Assembly: GCA_910574865.1 (NCBI GenBank)
Contig: CAJTDN010000004.1
Location: forward strand, 186,001 to 250,000
Origin: Lachnospiraceae bacterium
GTDB lineage: Bacteria; Bacillota; Clostridia; Lachnospirales; Lachnospiraceae
Length of the DNA stretch: 64,000 nt
Direction: 5' to 3'
The stretch's first letter is position 1; every line of letters begins with the position of its first letter. This document shows, piece after piece, positions 24,987-34,277 of this stretch. The notes under the pieces are model-generated. The model was not told where the DNA came from. It ran no database searches and was given only the letters and a program-made list of their open reading frames with translations. A program made the position numbers and the translations under genes.

Positions 24987-25670
24987 ATGAATTTATTAGA
25001 AGTCAATCATATATGTAAGACTTATGGCAGCGGTGAAACCGCTGTAAATGCACTGAAAGATGTCAGCTTTTCTGTTCCGAAAGGAGAATATGTAGCGATT
25101 GTCGGCGAATCCGGCTCCGGCAAAAGTACACTTTTAAATATGCTGGGGGCACTTGACACGCCTACATCCGGCAAGGTGCGGATTGATGGCAAGGATATTT
25201 TTACGATGAAAGAAAAGGAGCTGACAGTCTTCCGCCGCCGGAATATCGGTTTTATTTTTCAGGGATTCAATTTGATTCCGGAGCTGACGGTTGAGCAGAA
25301 TATGATTTTCCCGGTGCTGCTGGACTATCAGAAACCAAATAAAAAATATTTGGAGGAACTGCTTGAGGTGCTGAATCTGAAAGGACGCAGAAACCATCTG
25401 CCAAACCAGTTATCTGGCGGCCAGCAGCAGAGAGTGGCCATCGGCCGTGCGCTTATCACACGTCCGTCCTTGATCCTTGCAGACGAACCGACCGGAAATT
25501 TGGATTCTCAAAACAGCAGTGAGGTCATTGCGCTTCTGAAAGAAGCTTCCAAGATGTATGAGCAGACCATTATCATGATCACACATAATAACAGTATTGC
25601 ACAGACCGCAGACCGGGTATTGCAGGTAATGGATGGTGTGCTAACGGATCTGGGGAGGTGTCGTGAATGA
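24987..25670 (+). CDS. ABC transporter ATP-binding protein, MacB/BceA type
   Basis: A 227-residue ATPase with Walker [10 protein letters not shown], signature [16 protein letters not shown], Walker [14 protein letters not shown], and switch [25 protein letters not shown] is the Q-loop typical of MacB/LolD/BceA ATPases. It overlaps the permease gene by four bases. It is the motor of a transporter that likely removes or releases cell-wall-targeting peptides. Confidence 0.92.
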   Translation: MNLLEVNHICKTYGSGETAVNALKDVSFSVPKGEYVAIVGESGSGKSTLLNMLGALDTPTSGKVRIDGKDIFTMKEKELTVFRRRNIGFIFQGFNLIPELTVEQNMIFPVLLDYQKPNKKYLEELLEVLNLKGRRNHLPNQLSGGQQQRVAIGRALITRPSLILADEPTGNLDSQNSSEVIALLKEASKMYEQTIIMITHNNSIAQTADRVLQVMDGVLTDLGRCRE

Positions 25671-27478
25671 GAAGTTATCTTAGCCTTATTCCAATCTCCG
25701 CAAAGGTCCGCAGACGGCAGAACCGTATGACGCTTCTATGTATTATCTTTTCTGTGTTCATGGTTACGGCAGTATTTAGTATGGCGGAGATGGGCGCCAG
25801 AATGGAACAGGCAAGGCTATTGGAGAAACATGGCAGCCTGTCCTTTCAGGGGTTGTTCAGCAGTGAGATGGGGCAATCACTGATCCTGATAGCGGGAGTG
25901 TTATTCTTTCTGATTTTGATTGCAGGCGTATTGATGATTTCGAGCGGCATGAACAGCATTGTGGCTCAGAGAACAAAGTTCTTTGGAATGATGCGCTGTA
26001 TCGGAATGAGCAGAGAACAAATTATTCGCTTTGTGAGACTGGAAGCTTTGAATTGGTGTAAAACAGCGGTTCCCATTGGTTTAGGACTTGGAATTGTCAC
26101 TACCTGGGGACTGTGCGCAGCTTTGCGGTTTCTTGTTGGCGAAGAATTTTCCGAGATTCCTCTTTTCAGTGTCAGCATCATTGGGATTGTCAGCGGCATT
26201 ATCGTTGGTGTGGTGACAGTATTATTTGCGGCGAGCTCCCCATCTAAACGGGCGGCAAAGGTGTCTCCTATTACAGCAGTTTCAGGTAATTCTGAAAATG
26301 GCAAAAAGGTACGTCGTTCCGTAAACACCCGGATTTCAAAAATTGAGACTGCGCTGGGGATTCACCATGCGGCTTCCGTGAAAAAAAACCTGATCCTGAT
26401 GACGGGATCCTTTGCCCTCAGCATTATCCTGTTTTTAAGCTTTTCCGTTCTGATTGATTTTGTCAATCATTTGATGCCCCAATCCGCCGCAGCTGCTGAT
26501 ATAAGTATTTCAAGTAGTGATGGCGTTAATTCCATCAACAACAGTTTGGCGGACACGATCAGCAGCATGGAAGGCGTAAAACAAGTCTATGGCCGCAGGA
26601 GTGCCTTTGATATCCTCGCAGGATTAAATGGTGACACGACGCTTTCCGGCACAATTGACATGATTTCTTTCGATGATTTCGATCTGGAGTGTCTGGAAAA
26701 AGACGGTATGCTGCAGCGGGGCAGCAATTTGTCAGATATTTATGGGAACAGCCATTATGCCCTTGCAACATGGGATCGAAGCTGTTCCTGGGAAATTGGA
26801 GATAAAATTCTGGTCGGGGATGAAGAACTTGAAATTGCCGGATTGCTAAAACATGATTTATTTAGCAGTGATGGTCTTACAGGTGGAAAGATGACCCTCA
26901 TAATCTCCGGTGAAACCTTTGCTCGTTTGACGGGTGAAACCGACTATTCCCTTCTCATGGTACAGATGGAGCGTGATGCAACGGATACAAATGTTCAGGC
27001 GATTTCTGACACAGTAGGAAATGATTATCGTTTTAGCGATAAGCGCGATGAGCAGACAGGCGGAACATATCTGGCATTTGTTGCCTGTGTCTACGGCTTT
27101 CTGGCAATTATTACATTAGTTACGGTGCTGAACATTGTCAACAGTATTTCCATGAGCGTATCGGCAAGGATGAAGCAATATGGGGCAATGCGTGCGGTGG
27201 GAATGGATGATCGCCAGATTTCAAAGATGATTACTGCAGAAGCATTTACCTATGCTTTTTGGGGATGTGTAGTCGGGTGCGGGATTGGATTGCCTTTTAG
27301 CAAACTGCTGTACGATTTTCTCATTACGGAGCATTTCAGTTATGCAGTGTGGAGTTTCCCGGTATCTCTGGTGGCAATCATCATTTTGTTTGTTGTGCTT
27401 GCGACAGTTTTGGCAGTGCATGCTCCAACCAAAAGGATACGTAATATGAAAATCACAGAAACGATAAACGACTTGTAA
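25667..27478 (+). CDS. FtsX-like ABC permease, BceB/MacB type
   Basis: A 603-residue membrane protein with two FtsX domains. The first (residues about 70-205) has MMRCIGMSREQIIRFV; the second (about 460-600) has YGAMRAVGMDDRQISKM. They flank an extracellular region of about 200 residues (about 265-455) with an ED-like GDKILVGDEELEIAGL stretch. An additional helix lies at the N-terminus and one near residue 245. This layout is that of antimicrobial-peptide transporters with a mechanotransmission or sensing loop. It is the last gene of the module. Confidence 0.88.
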   Translation: MRSYLSLIPISAKVRRRQNRMTLLCIIFSVFMVTAVFSMAEMGARMEQARLLEKHGSLSFQGLFSSEMGQSLILIAGVLFFLILIAGVLMISSGMNSIVAQRTKFFGMMRCIGMSREQIIRFVRLEALNWCKTAVPIGLGLGIVTTWGLCAALRFLVGEEFSEIPLFSVSIIGIVSGIIVGVVTVLFAASSPSKRAAKVSPITAVSGNSENGKKVRRSVNTRISKIETALGIHHAASVKKNLILMTGSFALSIILFLSFSVLIDFVNHLMPQSAAAADISISSSDGVNSINNSLADTISSMEGVKQVYGRRSAFDILAGLNGDTTLSGTIDMISFDDFDLECLEKDGMLQRGSNLSDIYGNSHYALATWDRSCSWEIGDKILVGDEELEIAGLLKHDLFSSDGLTGGKMTLIISGETFARLTGETDYSLLMVQMERDATDTNVQAISDTVGNDYRFSDKRDEQTGGTYLAFVACVYGFLAIITLVTVLNIVNSISMSVSARMKQYGAMRAVGMDDRQISKMITAEAFTYAFWGCVVGCGIGLPFSKLLYDFLITEHFSYAVWSFPVSLVAIIILFVVLATVLAVHAPTKRIRNMKITETINDL

Positions 27479-27555
27479 AGGAGCGATGGTAAAACTATTT
27501 CCAAAGCCTTTCTGTTGACCTAAAATGCGTAAATACGCAAAAACATCCAGTAGCA

Positions 27556-27630
27556 TCAAATTGTCACCACCACAAACATGTCCGTTTTTACAAGGGGATA
27601 GTAGTAGCGTTTCAAATTGATTACTGTCAT
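27556..27630 (-). pseudogene. Remnant of a sigma-like mobile-element gene
   Basis: A good ribosome binding site (AGGAGG) and ATG start the peptide MTVINLKRYYYPLVKTD, typical of the N-terminus of small sigma-like proteins in Tn916/CTn-type elements. It breaks off after 24 residues into unrelated sequence. It marks the left edge of mobile-element debris. Confidence 0.55.
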
Positions 27631-27650
27631 GGGCTGACCTCCTAAAATGG

Positions 27651-27689
27651 CGAGAGGGACAAGCAGCTTGCTACTGCCTGTCCCTCTCG
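27651..27689. repeat. 11-bp inverted repeat
   Basis: CGAGAGGGACA (27651-27661) pairs perfectly with TGTCCCTCTCG (27679-27689). It lies between the truncated sigma-like gene and the next minus-strand gene. There is no T run, so it may be a structural RNA hairpin or protein site rather than a terminator. Confidence 0.6.
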
Positions 27690-27716
27690 GTGATGGAGAT
27701 TGTTCCCCTCACTTGG

Positions 27717-28142
27717 TTAGCCTGAAAATCGCGTTTCGTGGGGTCTGTTTTTGAAAAAATCTTGAAACTTTTTTCTGGCCGCCTCCACGGAATCCCTCAC
27801 GGTGTACTTGGAGCAGCCGTCCAGCCGGGCAATCTGCTCATAGCTCAATCCGTCCAGCGCGTAGAGCAGGAACCGGCGGCGCTGTGTGGCGGTGCAGCTC
27901 TCCAACATGGAAAGCAGTTCGTCCAGCGTTTCCCTCCGGCAAACGTATTGCTCTGGCGTTTCTTGGTAGGTGCGGCCCTCGGCGGCGACTATGTACTCGT
28001 CAAACTCCCTTATGTCCCAATGCCGCCGCTGCTCATGGGATAGGTTTTCCTCCTTGTGGTCGGCCCGGTCAAGGAACTCATAGACCTCAACGCTGACTTC
28101 CACGGACAGGGCTTGTCCGTTTATTTTGATGATGACTTCCAT
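27717..28142 (-). CDS. Sigma-70 region 4-like protein of a mobile element
   Basis: A 141-residue protein ending in a sigma-factor region 4 HTH: CTATQRRRFLLYALDGLSYE, then QIARLDGCSKYTVRDSVEAA. The N-terminal half starts MEVIIKINGQALSVEVS and carries a YxETPEQYVCRRETLDELL stretch usual in sigma-like proteins of conjugative transposons. The reading frame stays open upstream, but the ATG at 28142 follows an AGGAAAGGC-like site and fits the family's length. GC content is higher than in flanking DNA. It probably controls element transfer genes that are now lost. Confidence 0.75.
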   Translation of the reverse strand: MEVIIKINGQALSVEVSVEVYEFLDRADHKEENLSHEQRRHWDIREFDEYIVAAEGRTYQETPEQYVCRRETLDELLSMLESCTATQRRRFLLYALDGLSYEQIARLDGCSKYTVRDSVEAARKKFQDFFKNRPHETRFSG

Positions 28143-28654
28143 CTGCCTTTCCTCCGTTTCGATTGGGTTTGGTGCGAATCGAAACGGGGGAGGCGGAGAG
28201 CGGCAACAGTGCCGAACATCGGGCCAACTTGACCCGAATTTTACCGTCTGAAAAAGAGAGGTTTCCGGCCCTCCTGCGCAGAATTTTTTTATTTTCTTGT
28301 AAACTGGAGGCCCGGTAAAAACAAAGGCTCTGAATTTCTGCAAATATCCCCGGCACTCGTCTGCAATCGCAGACGAACCGCAACGGAATAGCTCATGTAT
28401 TGTCGCATAAAAAAAGGGCGCAAGTGATTGGCTTTTCACTTGCGCCCTGGTGGACGTTTTCGCTATTTTATTGTGGCTTGTCGCCCATGTAAGAGGCGCG
28501 TCAAAAGGGATATTTGCTCATTGCGGCCCTCCACTGGCCGCATAAAAATAGCGGCCTTGATTATTTCAAAGCCGCCGAAACTAATAAGGTGCGTGGAAAT
28601 ATAGTTGCTACACGACGGCTTTTTTTCTTTGCCGTCGTGCGGCAACTATTGAAG
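28143..28654. other. Noncoding stretch with terminator and hairpin element
   Basis: No gene is recognised. On the minus strand GGGCGCAAGTG/CACTTGCGCCC (28416-28447) forms a strong terminator with a T run. CACGACGGC/GCCGTCGTG (28611-28639) forms a second hairpin. Together with the AAGCCGCC/GGCGGCTT-type sequence near 28550-28585 it repeats a block found at 50434-50527 in the other orientation. Confidence 0.65.
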
Positions 28655-28993
28655 TTATTTTACATCTTTTATTAATTCTTCTACCGATATACCATATAGC
28701 TTTGCTAATGCAAACAAGTTTGAAGTACTTGGGTCGGATGTTCCATTTTCCCATTTTGATACTGCTTGTCTGCTGACCCCTATTGTTTCTGCCACAAACT
28801 CTTGTGTCATTTGACAATGGGTTCGGTGCGCTTTTAATGTTTCTCCGAGAGATTGACTCACGGCAGCTTTCTCTTTACGAACATTACTCGATTTCAGATA
28901 TTTCAGGAAAGCACGAACAATGAGAACAAACAAAGTAACAAACACGCCGATAAAGATTACACCAACCAAAATAGACGTTATAGAAGATTTCAT
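28655..28993 (-). CDS. XRE regulator with N-terminal membrane helix
   Basis: A 112-residue protein with a hydrophobic helix at residues 6-30 (ITSILVGVIFIGVFVTLFVL) and a C-terminal XRE-type HTH (TQEFVAETIGVSRQAVSKWE, then LFALAKLYGISVEELI). Membrane-tethered small HTH proteins are seen in Firmicutes and may respond to envelope state. The start is at 28993 with GGGAGGCG upstream. It sits between two mobile-element remnants and may be residual cargo. Confidence 0.75.
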   Translation of the reverse strand: MKSSITSILVGVIFIGVFVTLFVLIVRAFLKYLKSSNVRKEKAAVSQSLGETLKAHRTHCQMTQEFVAETIGVSRQAVSKWENGTSDPSTSNLFALAKLYGISVEELIKDVK

Positions 28994-29524
28994 ATGGGTA
29001 CGCCTCCCTATTTAGTCAAGTCTTTTTCCTTATTTTTCAAGGTTTTTTAGTTCTATATCTCAGTTGAATGAGCCAAAAGGATGGACATTTCTCTGTATCT
29101 GGTACGAAAGTAGAAGGTTTAGGGTACACGAAATAAAACGTCATTTCTTTTTCGTTCTACATGGCCTTGTGTATACCCTTCCATCTACGGCGGCGAACCT
29201 CCCGTGTCTACCAGGATCTCCTGCTTTTTTGCTGGGTTCTAACTTCCTTCCTCCCGCCTGTCCATAACCAGGGTGTCAGCTTAGCTCCTTTGCAGGGTCA
29301 TGCCCTATGGTGTATATCCCTGCCGACTACTGGCTCATTCTTTTGTTTTAAGTCTTACTGACCTGTTCTGTATGATTCCCTAACGGTACCTTGCGGCAGA
29401 CGTTTTCCCGACTCGTTCTTCATACTTTTCAGCCTTCCTGTCACGGCTGAATTCAGCCCTTAATACCATCTGCTAAAGCCTCAATTCAACCGTGACAGTC
29501 TATTACCTCTTTTACTTCTGTCTG
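28994..29524. other. Noncoding stretch left of the IS110 transposase gene
   Basis: No gene is recognised. IS110-type elements have no clear terminal inverted repeats and place long noncoding DNA beside the transposase, so part of this stretch is probably the 3' noncoding end of the insertion sequence. Its boundary cannot be fixed by reading. Confidence 0.4.
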
Positions 29525-30810
29525 TTATGCTGCCTGCATCTGCATCCTCTTAATATCTCCCATCAGTTTCAAAGGATCATAATCCACACCCTTTGTCAGT
29601 ATTGCATAGAACACCCTCAGTATCTTACACGCCACTGCTACTACCGACTGCATCTTCTTTAACGGGTTCTCCTTGCGGCTTCGATAGTACTCATGAATCG
29701 CCCTGAACTCAGCATTTTTCCCTATCAATGATATTGCCGCTTCATACAGTACATATCTCAGCCGTTTCCTGCCTCTGTAGCTGATTCGGCTTTCACCGTT
29801 ATGCTTTCCGGAATCATTTGCCACGATTGCATATCCTGCCAGCTTCTGCAGCTGTTTGGGATTATCAAAACGTCTAATGTCTCCCACTTCTGCAATGAAA
29901 CCACTGACTGTAACCAGCCCGACTCCTTTGATTTCCATCAGCTTGTCAATATATGGAATCTCCTTCAGTTTTCCCTCGATGCACTGGATTAACTCTTTCA
30001 TCCTTGATGCATATACCTCCATGTCATTCAGCAGGTTTTTCAGCTCCATCCTCGCCGCTTCCGGTGCTTCCTTACTTCCAACGCTATGCTCTGCTGCTGA
30101 TACCAAGGTCTTTGCCCTCTTCATTCCAGCACCTCTCAGCTTTGCTTCCCTCCAGATCTGGTTCACACCTTCCACCCCAAGTTTCTTAATCTCTTCCGGC
30201 AGCGGAGCCACTTTCAGTACCATTCTTCCGCTGACCGCCTTTAAATCCCTATAAACGTCTTTATATTCAGGGAAGTAAATGGCAAACCATCTGGCGATTC
30301 GATTCTTGATTCTCGTAAGTTCCTCCTGGGTTTGGAAGCGCAGGTTTGACAAGCTTCTGATTTCTGCATAGATACCGGTCGGAATATAGGGATAGGAAAA
30401 TCGCCCTTCATTAACCAGCGCAGCAATCGTCTTCGGATCCTTACGGTCATTCTTGCTGGGGTTGTTGTCATCCAGTTCCTTCGACTTTTTGACATGGTGT
30501 GGATTCACATGCACCGGCTTCATTCCGTTGTCCTGAAGGAACTTCCCCAGTGCAAACCAATAGTGTCCGGTTGGCTCCATTCCAGGAATGACAGCGGTTT
30601 TACCATGTTTTTCTGCTATATCTTCAATCCAAGCTTTGAATGTCATGAAACCCGCCTCAGTATTACTGAATTCCAGTGGTTTCTTCGTATACTCGTAATT
30701 CCGCCAGTCAAATGCCCTGACATAATGAGTTACACTGCCAACATCAATACCAACAATCAGAGTTTTTCAGTTATGGATGCAATTTTTGCGTTCTGTGTGT
30801 TACAATTCAT
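29525..30810 (-). pseudogene. IS110 family transposase, frameshifted near the start
   Basis: The DEDD-type IS110 recombinase is nearly complete. The N-terminal part has VGIDVGSVTHY and the C-terminal Transposase_20 part has LMEIKGVGLVTVSGFIAEVG. The latter carries the Ser-containing region NDSGKHNGESRISYRGRKRL. The uninterrupted reading frame begins only at 30646. The natural start is at 30810 (MNCNTQNAKIASITEK). It is out of frame with VGIDVG because a run of A residues (T5 at 30763-30767 on the plus strand) appears one base short. This is a pseudogene, a sequencing error in a homopolymer, or a slippage site. The DEDD first Asp is otherwise intact. Confidence 0.8.
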
Positions 30811-31040
30811 TTTAGATACCTCTTTGTTCAATAAGATTTTTTACTAACCGGCAAAGTCAGTAATCTTATTTTACACTGAGGTATTTTTTTCTCAACCTTC
30901 TTTCTCAGAATTCCCTATACTTGAATTATACAGGAAGCTCCTTTCTTCTTTGTTATGGCTTTATTTTATCAAAATTGTCGTGTTGCAGCTACCAACTATT
31001 ACGCAATTATAGGTTGCATTCGTGTTGCGGCACATTTTTA

Positions 31041-31697
31041 TCAAATAACAGCGCTTCGGGCTGATAGAATGCCTTTTTGTGGTTCTTTCCTCGGTAAGCT
31101 GCTAGTGAGGGCATACACACCATTGGCCATGTCCTCGGCTCGTAAAGCTGCTTTCTTGGCCTCCATCTGCCGCCGCTTCTCGGTCTTTATACTGTCCTCA
31201 TACTCGCGTTGTTTTCCATTAGCTTTGTGGCGTAGATAGTTCTGGTGCAGTCTGTTCTTGCGTTCCTCTTTCTTCCGTAGGGCCGCCTGTTCCTCCGGGG
31301 TGAGGTTTACTTCTCCGAAGTGGGGAGGCACATATCGGCCCACAAAGTTAAAATAGATTTCAACCTCCTGCGTGGTTTCAATGCTGCCCTTGTTACCGCA
31401 AAATCTCCATGACTTGACCGACTTTGAGATAGTCACGCCCTAACCGGCTCATGTCCTTGATGATGATTGCCTCCACGCGCCGGCCTCGACTCCCTCCATC
31501 ATGACCGTGAAGCCAGGCCGGTCAAACCGGGTGCCGGAAATGCCGTCGTCCGTGAAGTGGATAGGGTTAGGAAAATGATTCTGACGGGCGTATTCTTCCA
31601 GCATTTGCTTCTAGTGCTGTATGCTCATACTCTCGCCTTGCAGCTCGTCGTCGTGGCTTAAACGCTCGTACAATGGGGTAATTTTCTCGTTTCTCAT
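31041..31697 (-). pseudogene. Degraded large serine recombinase
   Basis: The start (31697) reads MRNEKITPLYERLSHDDELQ, the resolvase domain of a Tn-type large serine recombinase, and continues to ARQNHFPNPIHFTDDGISGT. It has an internal stop after SMSIQH, a frameshift near 31485, then DMSRLGRDYLKVGQVMEILR. It jumps directly to the C-terminal DUF4368 region (EVEIYFNFVGRYVPPHFGE to 31041). Roughly 300 central residues including the zinc ribbon are missing. The catalytic Ser region is absent or altered. This protein once moved an integrated element; it is dead now. Confidence 0.85.
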
Positions 31698-31722
31698 ATT
31701 CGCGTCCTCCTTGCATGAAAAA

Positions 31723-31781
31723 TGCTCTAAGTGTTTTCAGTAACCATGAGAAAAACCATGATTAAGAAGTCACTTAGAGCA
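31723..31781. repeat. 11-bp inverted repeat upstream of recombinase remnant
   Basis: TGCTCTAAGTG (31723-31733) and CACTTAGAGCA (31771-31781) pair perfectly across 37 bases. The position directly upstream of a serine recombinase gene is where an attachment site is often found, but no core duplicate is seen in the window. It could also be a bidirectional terminator. Confidence 0.55.
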
Positions 31782-31792
31782 TATATCACCAC

Positions 31793-31912
31793 TTGAAAAT
31801 CTAAAATAGATATGTTATACTACCTACATCAGTATCAGTAATTGCTTTCGAGCGATTAGAGTTTTTCCGGTTGCACAGTGTCTGAGAGTATATACTTTCA
31901 GGCACTTTTTTT
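31793..31912 (+). promoter_or_regulatory. Promoter, leader and terminator (attenuator-like), copy 1
   Basis: TTGAAA (31793-31798), 17-bp spacer, extended -10 TG-TATACT (31813-31821). About 55 bases later AGTG-CTGA...TCAG-CACT (31877-31906) forms a hairpin followed by seven T residues and GTTTCTT. The leader resembles the one at 53017-53140, including ATCAGT, GAGTTTT and the hairpin base AGTGTC/GGCACTTTTTTTG. It lies before the first element gene. Confidence 0.72.
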
Positions 31913-32159
31913 GTTTCTTCTGCTTCTTTTCCAAGAAGCACAGAATGGGGAGTCCGGAGGCACAAGCCCTCCGCCCATCTGCTACAATTTCATATCAGGC
32001 CCTCGGGCAATAAAGGCACTCAGAGAATTTCGGTTCTTTGGGTGTTTTTTTTATATAGATCGGAGCTTTTACGGCTCCCCTAATCTTTGTTCCGGGGAGC
32101 CTTTCGGCATACCCGTGTATATAGATAAAACCACGCAGGAATGCAGAAAGGAAATGCCT

Positions 32160-32531
32160 ATGATTCTTTATTTGGATGCCAGAACTACCGTCAAGGATCT
32201 GATGATTGACTATATTGAGGTGGAATTGGCAAACGGAGAAACCGCATCCCTTAATTGGGATGAAAGTGATATTGGGCGGGCTGACGACGGTTTCAGTGCC
32301 CGATACAAAGGGGTGTATTTTGGAGAGGTCTATGCCAATGGCAGACTGGAGCAGCTGCAGGATATGAAAATAACCGATATCGGTTTGTATTCTGAAAGCG
32401 ATACTCCTCCCAATATCTGTATCACTTCGATGGAATTTGAAGACGATGGCAGACGATTGGCGTTTGAAGCTCCGATTTTACATGGAAACATTGTTTGTCA
32501 GAACGAAAGTGGTGAGGTGATCGCATGTTGA
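32160..32531 (+). CDS. Hypothetical mobile-element protein
   Basis: A 123-residue protein (MILYLDARTTVKDLMIDY at the start) with no motif I recognise. GAAAGGAA precedes the ATG at 32160; an in-frame ATG lies two codons upstream (32154). Reading is open further upstream but crosses the leader terminator, so that part is not coding. It is the first gene of the run behind the attenuator-like leader, and its stop overlaps the next gene by seven bases. Confidence 0.65.
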   Translation: MILYLDARTTVKDLMIDYIEVELANGETASLNWDESDIGRADDGFSARYKGVYFGEVYANGRLEQLQDMKITDIGLYSESDTPPNICITSMEFEDDGRRLAFEAPILHGNIVCQNESGEVIAC

Positions 32532-32845
32532 AAAGCGGAAAATATATCGCCGAACACGATAACGGAATATTTGACCGATACCGGATTGTTATGTCAGTAA
32601 AGGAAACGGAGAAGTCATATATTTTTGAATTGCTTGAGTATGTAAGCCGGTATAGTCCGGCACAGATGGACATGCTGTTCGACAAGAGTAAGCGGGTCCT
32701 GATTTCAAAATTCAAGGGCGGCCATGCAATGCGTATATGGAGTGACCATGACTTTACACTTTATCCATATCAAGCCGGGATTCCGTTTCATTTTGAACGG
32801 GTCAGTGAAGGCGGCAGTGCGGAAGGAAGTGGCGTCTATGGGTAA
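32525..32845 (+). CDS. Hypothetical mobile-element protein
   Basis: A 106-residue soluble protein (MLKSGKYIAEHDNGIFDRYR at the start) of predicted mixed alpha/beta content. No domain is recognised. It overlaps both the preceding gene and the methylase-like gene that follows, as in tightly coupled element operons. Confidence 0.65.
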   Translation: MLKSGKYIAEHDNGIFDRYRIVMSVKETEKSYIFELLEYVSRYSPAQMDMLFDKSKRVLISKFKGGHAMRIWSDHDFTLYPYQAGIPFHFERVSEGGSAEGSGVYG

Positions 32846-33548
32846 GAAAAAAACGTACAGAGGCGAGCTGGTTGATGAAATCAGGGGTCTGGGGCAGTCA
32901 CAAGGGCTGAATCATGTCTTTACTACTTTTTTGGAGATTTCAGCAACCTGTATCTCTGCAGAGATGGATCCGTCAAACGCAGAAGAACGCGAGAAGCGAT
33001 ATGAGGAAATGACATCTGCTATGGATCCTAAAACCCTCAACTGCTATGCACATATGCTCGCTCTGCTGGCGTTTGCTATTCATGAGCATGAGGAGGATCC
33101 CTGCGATATTCTTGGCAGTATCTATCATGAGCTTCGCTTAAATAACGAGTGGAACGGACAGTATTTCACTCCCGATAATGTTTGCCGGATGATGGCGCAG
33201 CTTGTAAACCCAGTGGATGAGCGTCCTGAAGAGGAAGATCCCATCATGATCAACGAGCCTACTTGCGGTTCGGGTACGATGGTGATTGGTGCAGTATGGG
33301 CCATGAAGCAGAAAGATTTCGATTTTCGGCACAAGAGTTTTTTTGTTGCCCAGGATATTGACATCCGCTGTGTGTGGATGGCATATATCCAGCTCAGTCT
33401 GTATGGAATTCCTGCGGTGGTCATTCATGGCGACACCTTAGCAATGAAAGAATGGTCCCGATGGTACACTCCGTTGGCGTCTGTTCCTTTCATAAAAAGG
33501 GAATGCGCTGTCAATAGCACAGAGAAAGGGGCGGCGACAAGTGGATAG
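32838..33548 (+). CDS. HsdM-like N6-adenine methylase homologue lacking NPPY
   Basis: A 236-residue protein related to type I N6-adenine DNA methylases. The GQYFTPDNVCRMM stretch and the SAM-binding motif I (EPTCGSGTMVIGA, near residue 140) are present, as is an acidic motif II-like VAQDID. After PAVVIHGDTLA the protein ends without the catalytic NPPF/Y motif, which in HsdM follows shortly after. The specificity subunit is also absent nearby. Either the protein is non-catalytic, binding SAM or DNA only, or the gene is a truncated stable variant. It is embedded in the element's gene run with overlaps on both sides, which argues for function. Confidence 0.75.
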   Translation: MGKKKTYRGELVDEIRGLGQSQGLNHVFTTFLEISATCISAEMDPSNAEEREKRYEEMTSAMDPKTLNCYAHMLALLAFAIHEHEEDPCDILGSIYHELRLNNEWNGQYFTPDNVCRMMAQLVNPVDERPEEEDPIMINEPTCGSGTMVIGAVWAMKQKDFDFRHKSFFVAQDIDIRCVWMAYIQLSLYGIPAVVIHGDTLAMKEWSRWYTPLASVPFIKRECAVNSTEKGAATSG

Positions 33549-34089
33549 TACAAAAAAATCCTTGGACCATTTGACCTTTGCTGATCTGCGAGTCCATTAC
33601 GGAACCGGACGTGCTTTCCTGATCAGACAGGAGTATAGAAGGAATGTTTACGGCTACCGAAAAGGCGTTAAGACAGATCTGGGAGACCTAGAGGAAAAAG
33701 ATTGGATACAGCTGGCCACGGGTCTGATTCTGAAAAGCGGAGAGCAGCAGCTGCAGAAAAATCTGCTGGAGTGGGAGCAGGAGCATAATTATTGCAAGAG
33801 TTCCCCAAAAGAGATGGAGATGACTGCACTGGAACTTCATATGGCCAGAATTTTTGATGATCCGCTCTGGGTGGCCTATATCCCGTTCAACCGGAAGTAT
33901 CGGCCGGAGGTTCTGGAATCTGCCAGACTGGTATGGGTTCAAACAGAATGCTGTGGGATACCCGGGCAAATTACACAGGAGCAGCTGGATCAGTCTGCCG
34001 GAAACGCTTTAGGGATTACATGCCCGATATGCGGCCGGTGTTCCCAGTTTCAGGTCTGCACGCCTAAGGAGGTGAGCGGAAATGGATAA
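33541..34089 (+). CDS. Hypothetical protein with C-terminal zinc-binding Cys motif
   Basis: A 182-residue protein. The start is GTG at 33541, overlapping the methylase-like gene by eight bases. Near the C-terminus CPICGRC and an upstream ECCG could form a zinc site. The middle contains LDHLTFADLRVHYGTGRAFL and an aromatic-rich YIPFNRKYRPEVL stretch. No family is recognised. Confidence 0.6.
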   Translation: MDSTKKSLDHLTFADLRVHYGTGRAFLIRQEYRRNVYGYRKGVKTDLGDLEEKDWIQLATGLILKSGEQQLQKNLLEWEQEHNYCKSSPKEMEMTALELHMARIFDDPLWVAYIPFNRKYRPEVLESARLVWVQTECCGIPGQITQEQLDQSAGNALGITCPICGRCSQFQVCTPKEVSGNG

Positions 34090-34264
34090 GCTGTTTATCA
34101 TTGTAAAAGGCGGCAGGGTAGAAGAAATCTACAGCACAAAAACAGAAACTGAGATGTATGCGGAAATTCTTGATTTTGACTCAATGGAACGGACGGAAGA
34201 GATGGAAAAAGATCTTCAGTTCCGGTATGAGGCGATTCGGGAATTGATGTACAGAATTGACTGA
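34082..34264 (+). CDS. Small hypothetical protein
   Basis: A 60-residue acidic protein (MDKLFIIVKGGRVEEIYSTK at the start). It overlaps the preceding stop by eight bases and is followed 13 bases later by the DNA ligase gene. Coding is supported by position, overlap and the GGAGGTGAGCGG site. Function unknown. Confidence 0.6.
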   Translation: MDKLFIIVKGGRVEEIYSTKTETEMYAEILDFDSMERTEEMEKDLQFRYEAIRELMYRID

Positions 34265-34277
34265 AAGGAGAATGCAC

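Noticed and set aside
31878-32159. Upstream extension of the first element gene
   Set aside because: The frame is open but covers the leader hairpin and T run; the internal ATG at 32160 has a proper ribosome binding site.
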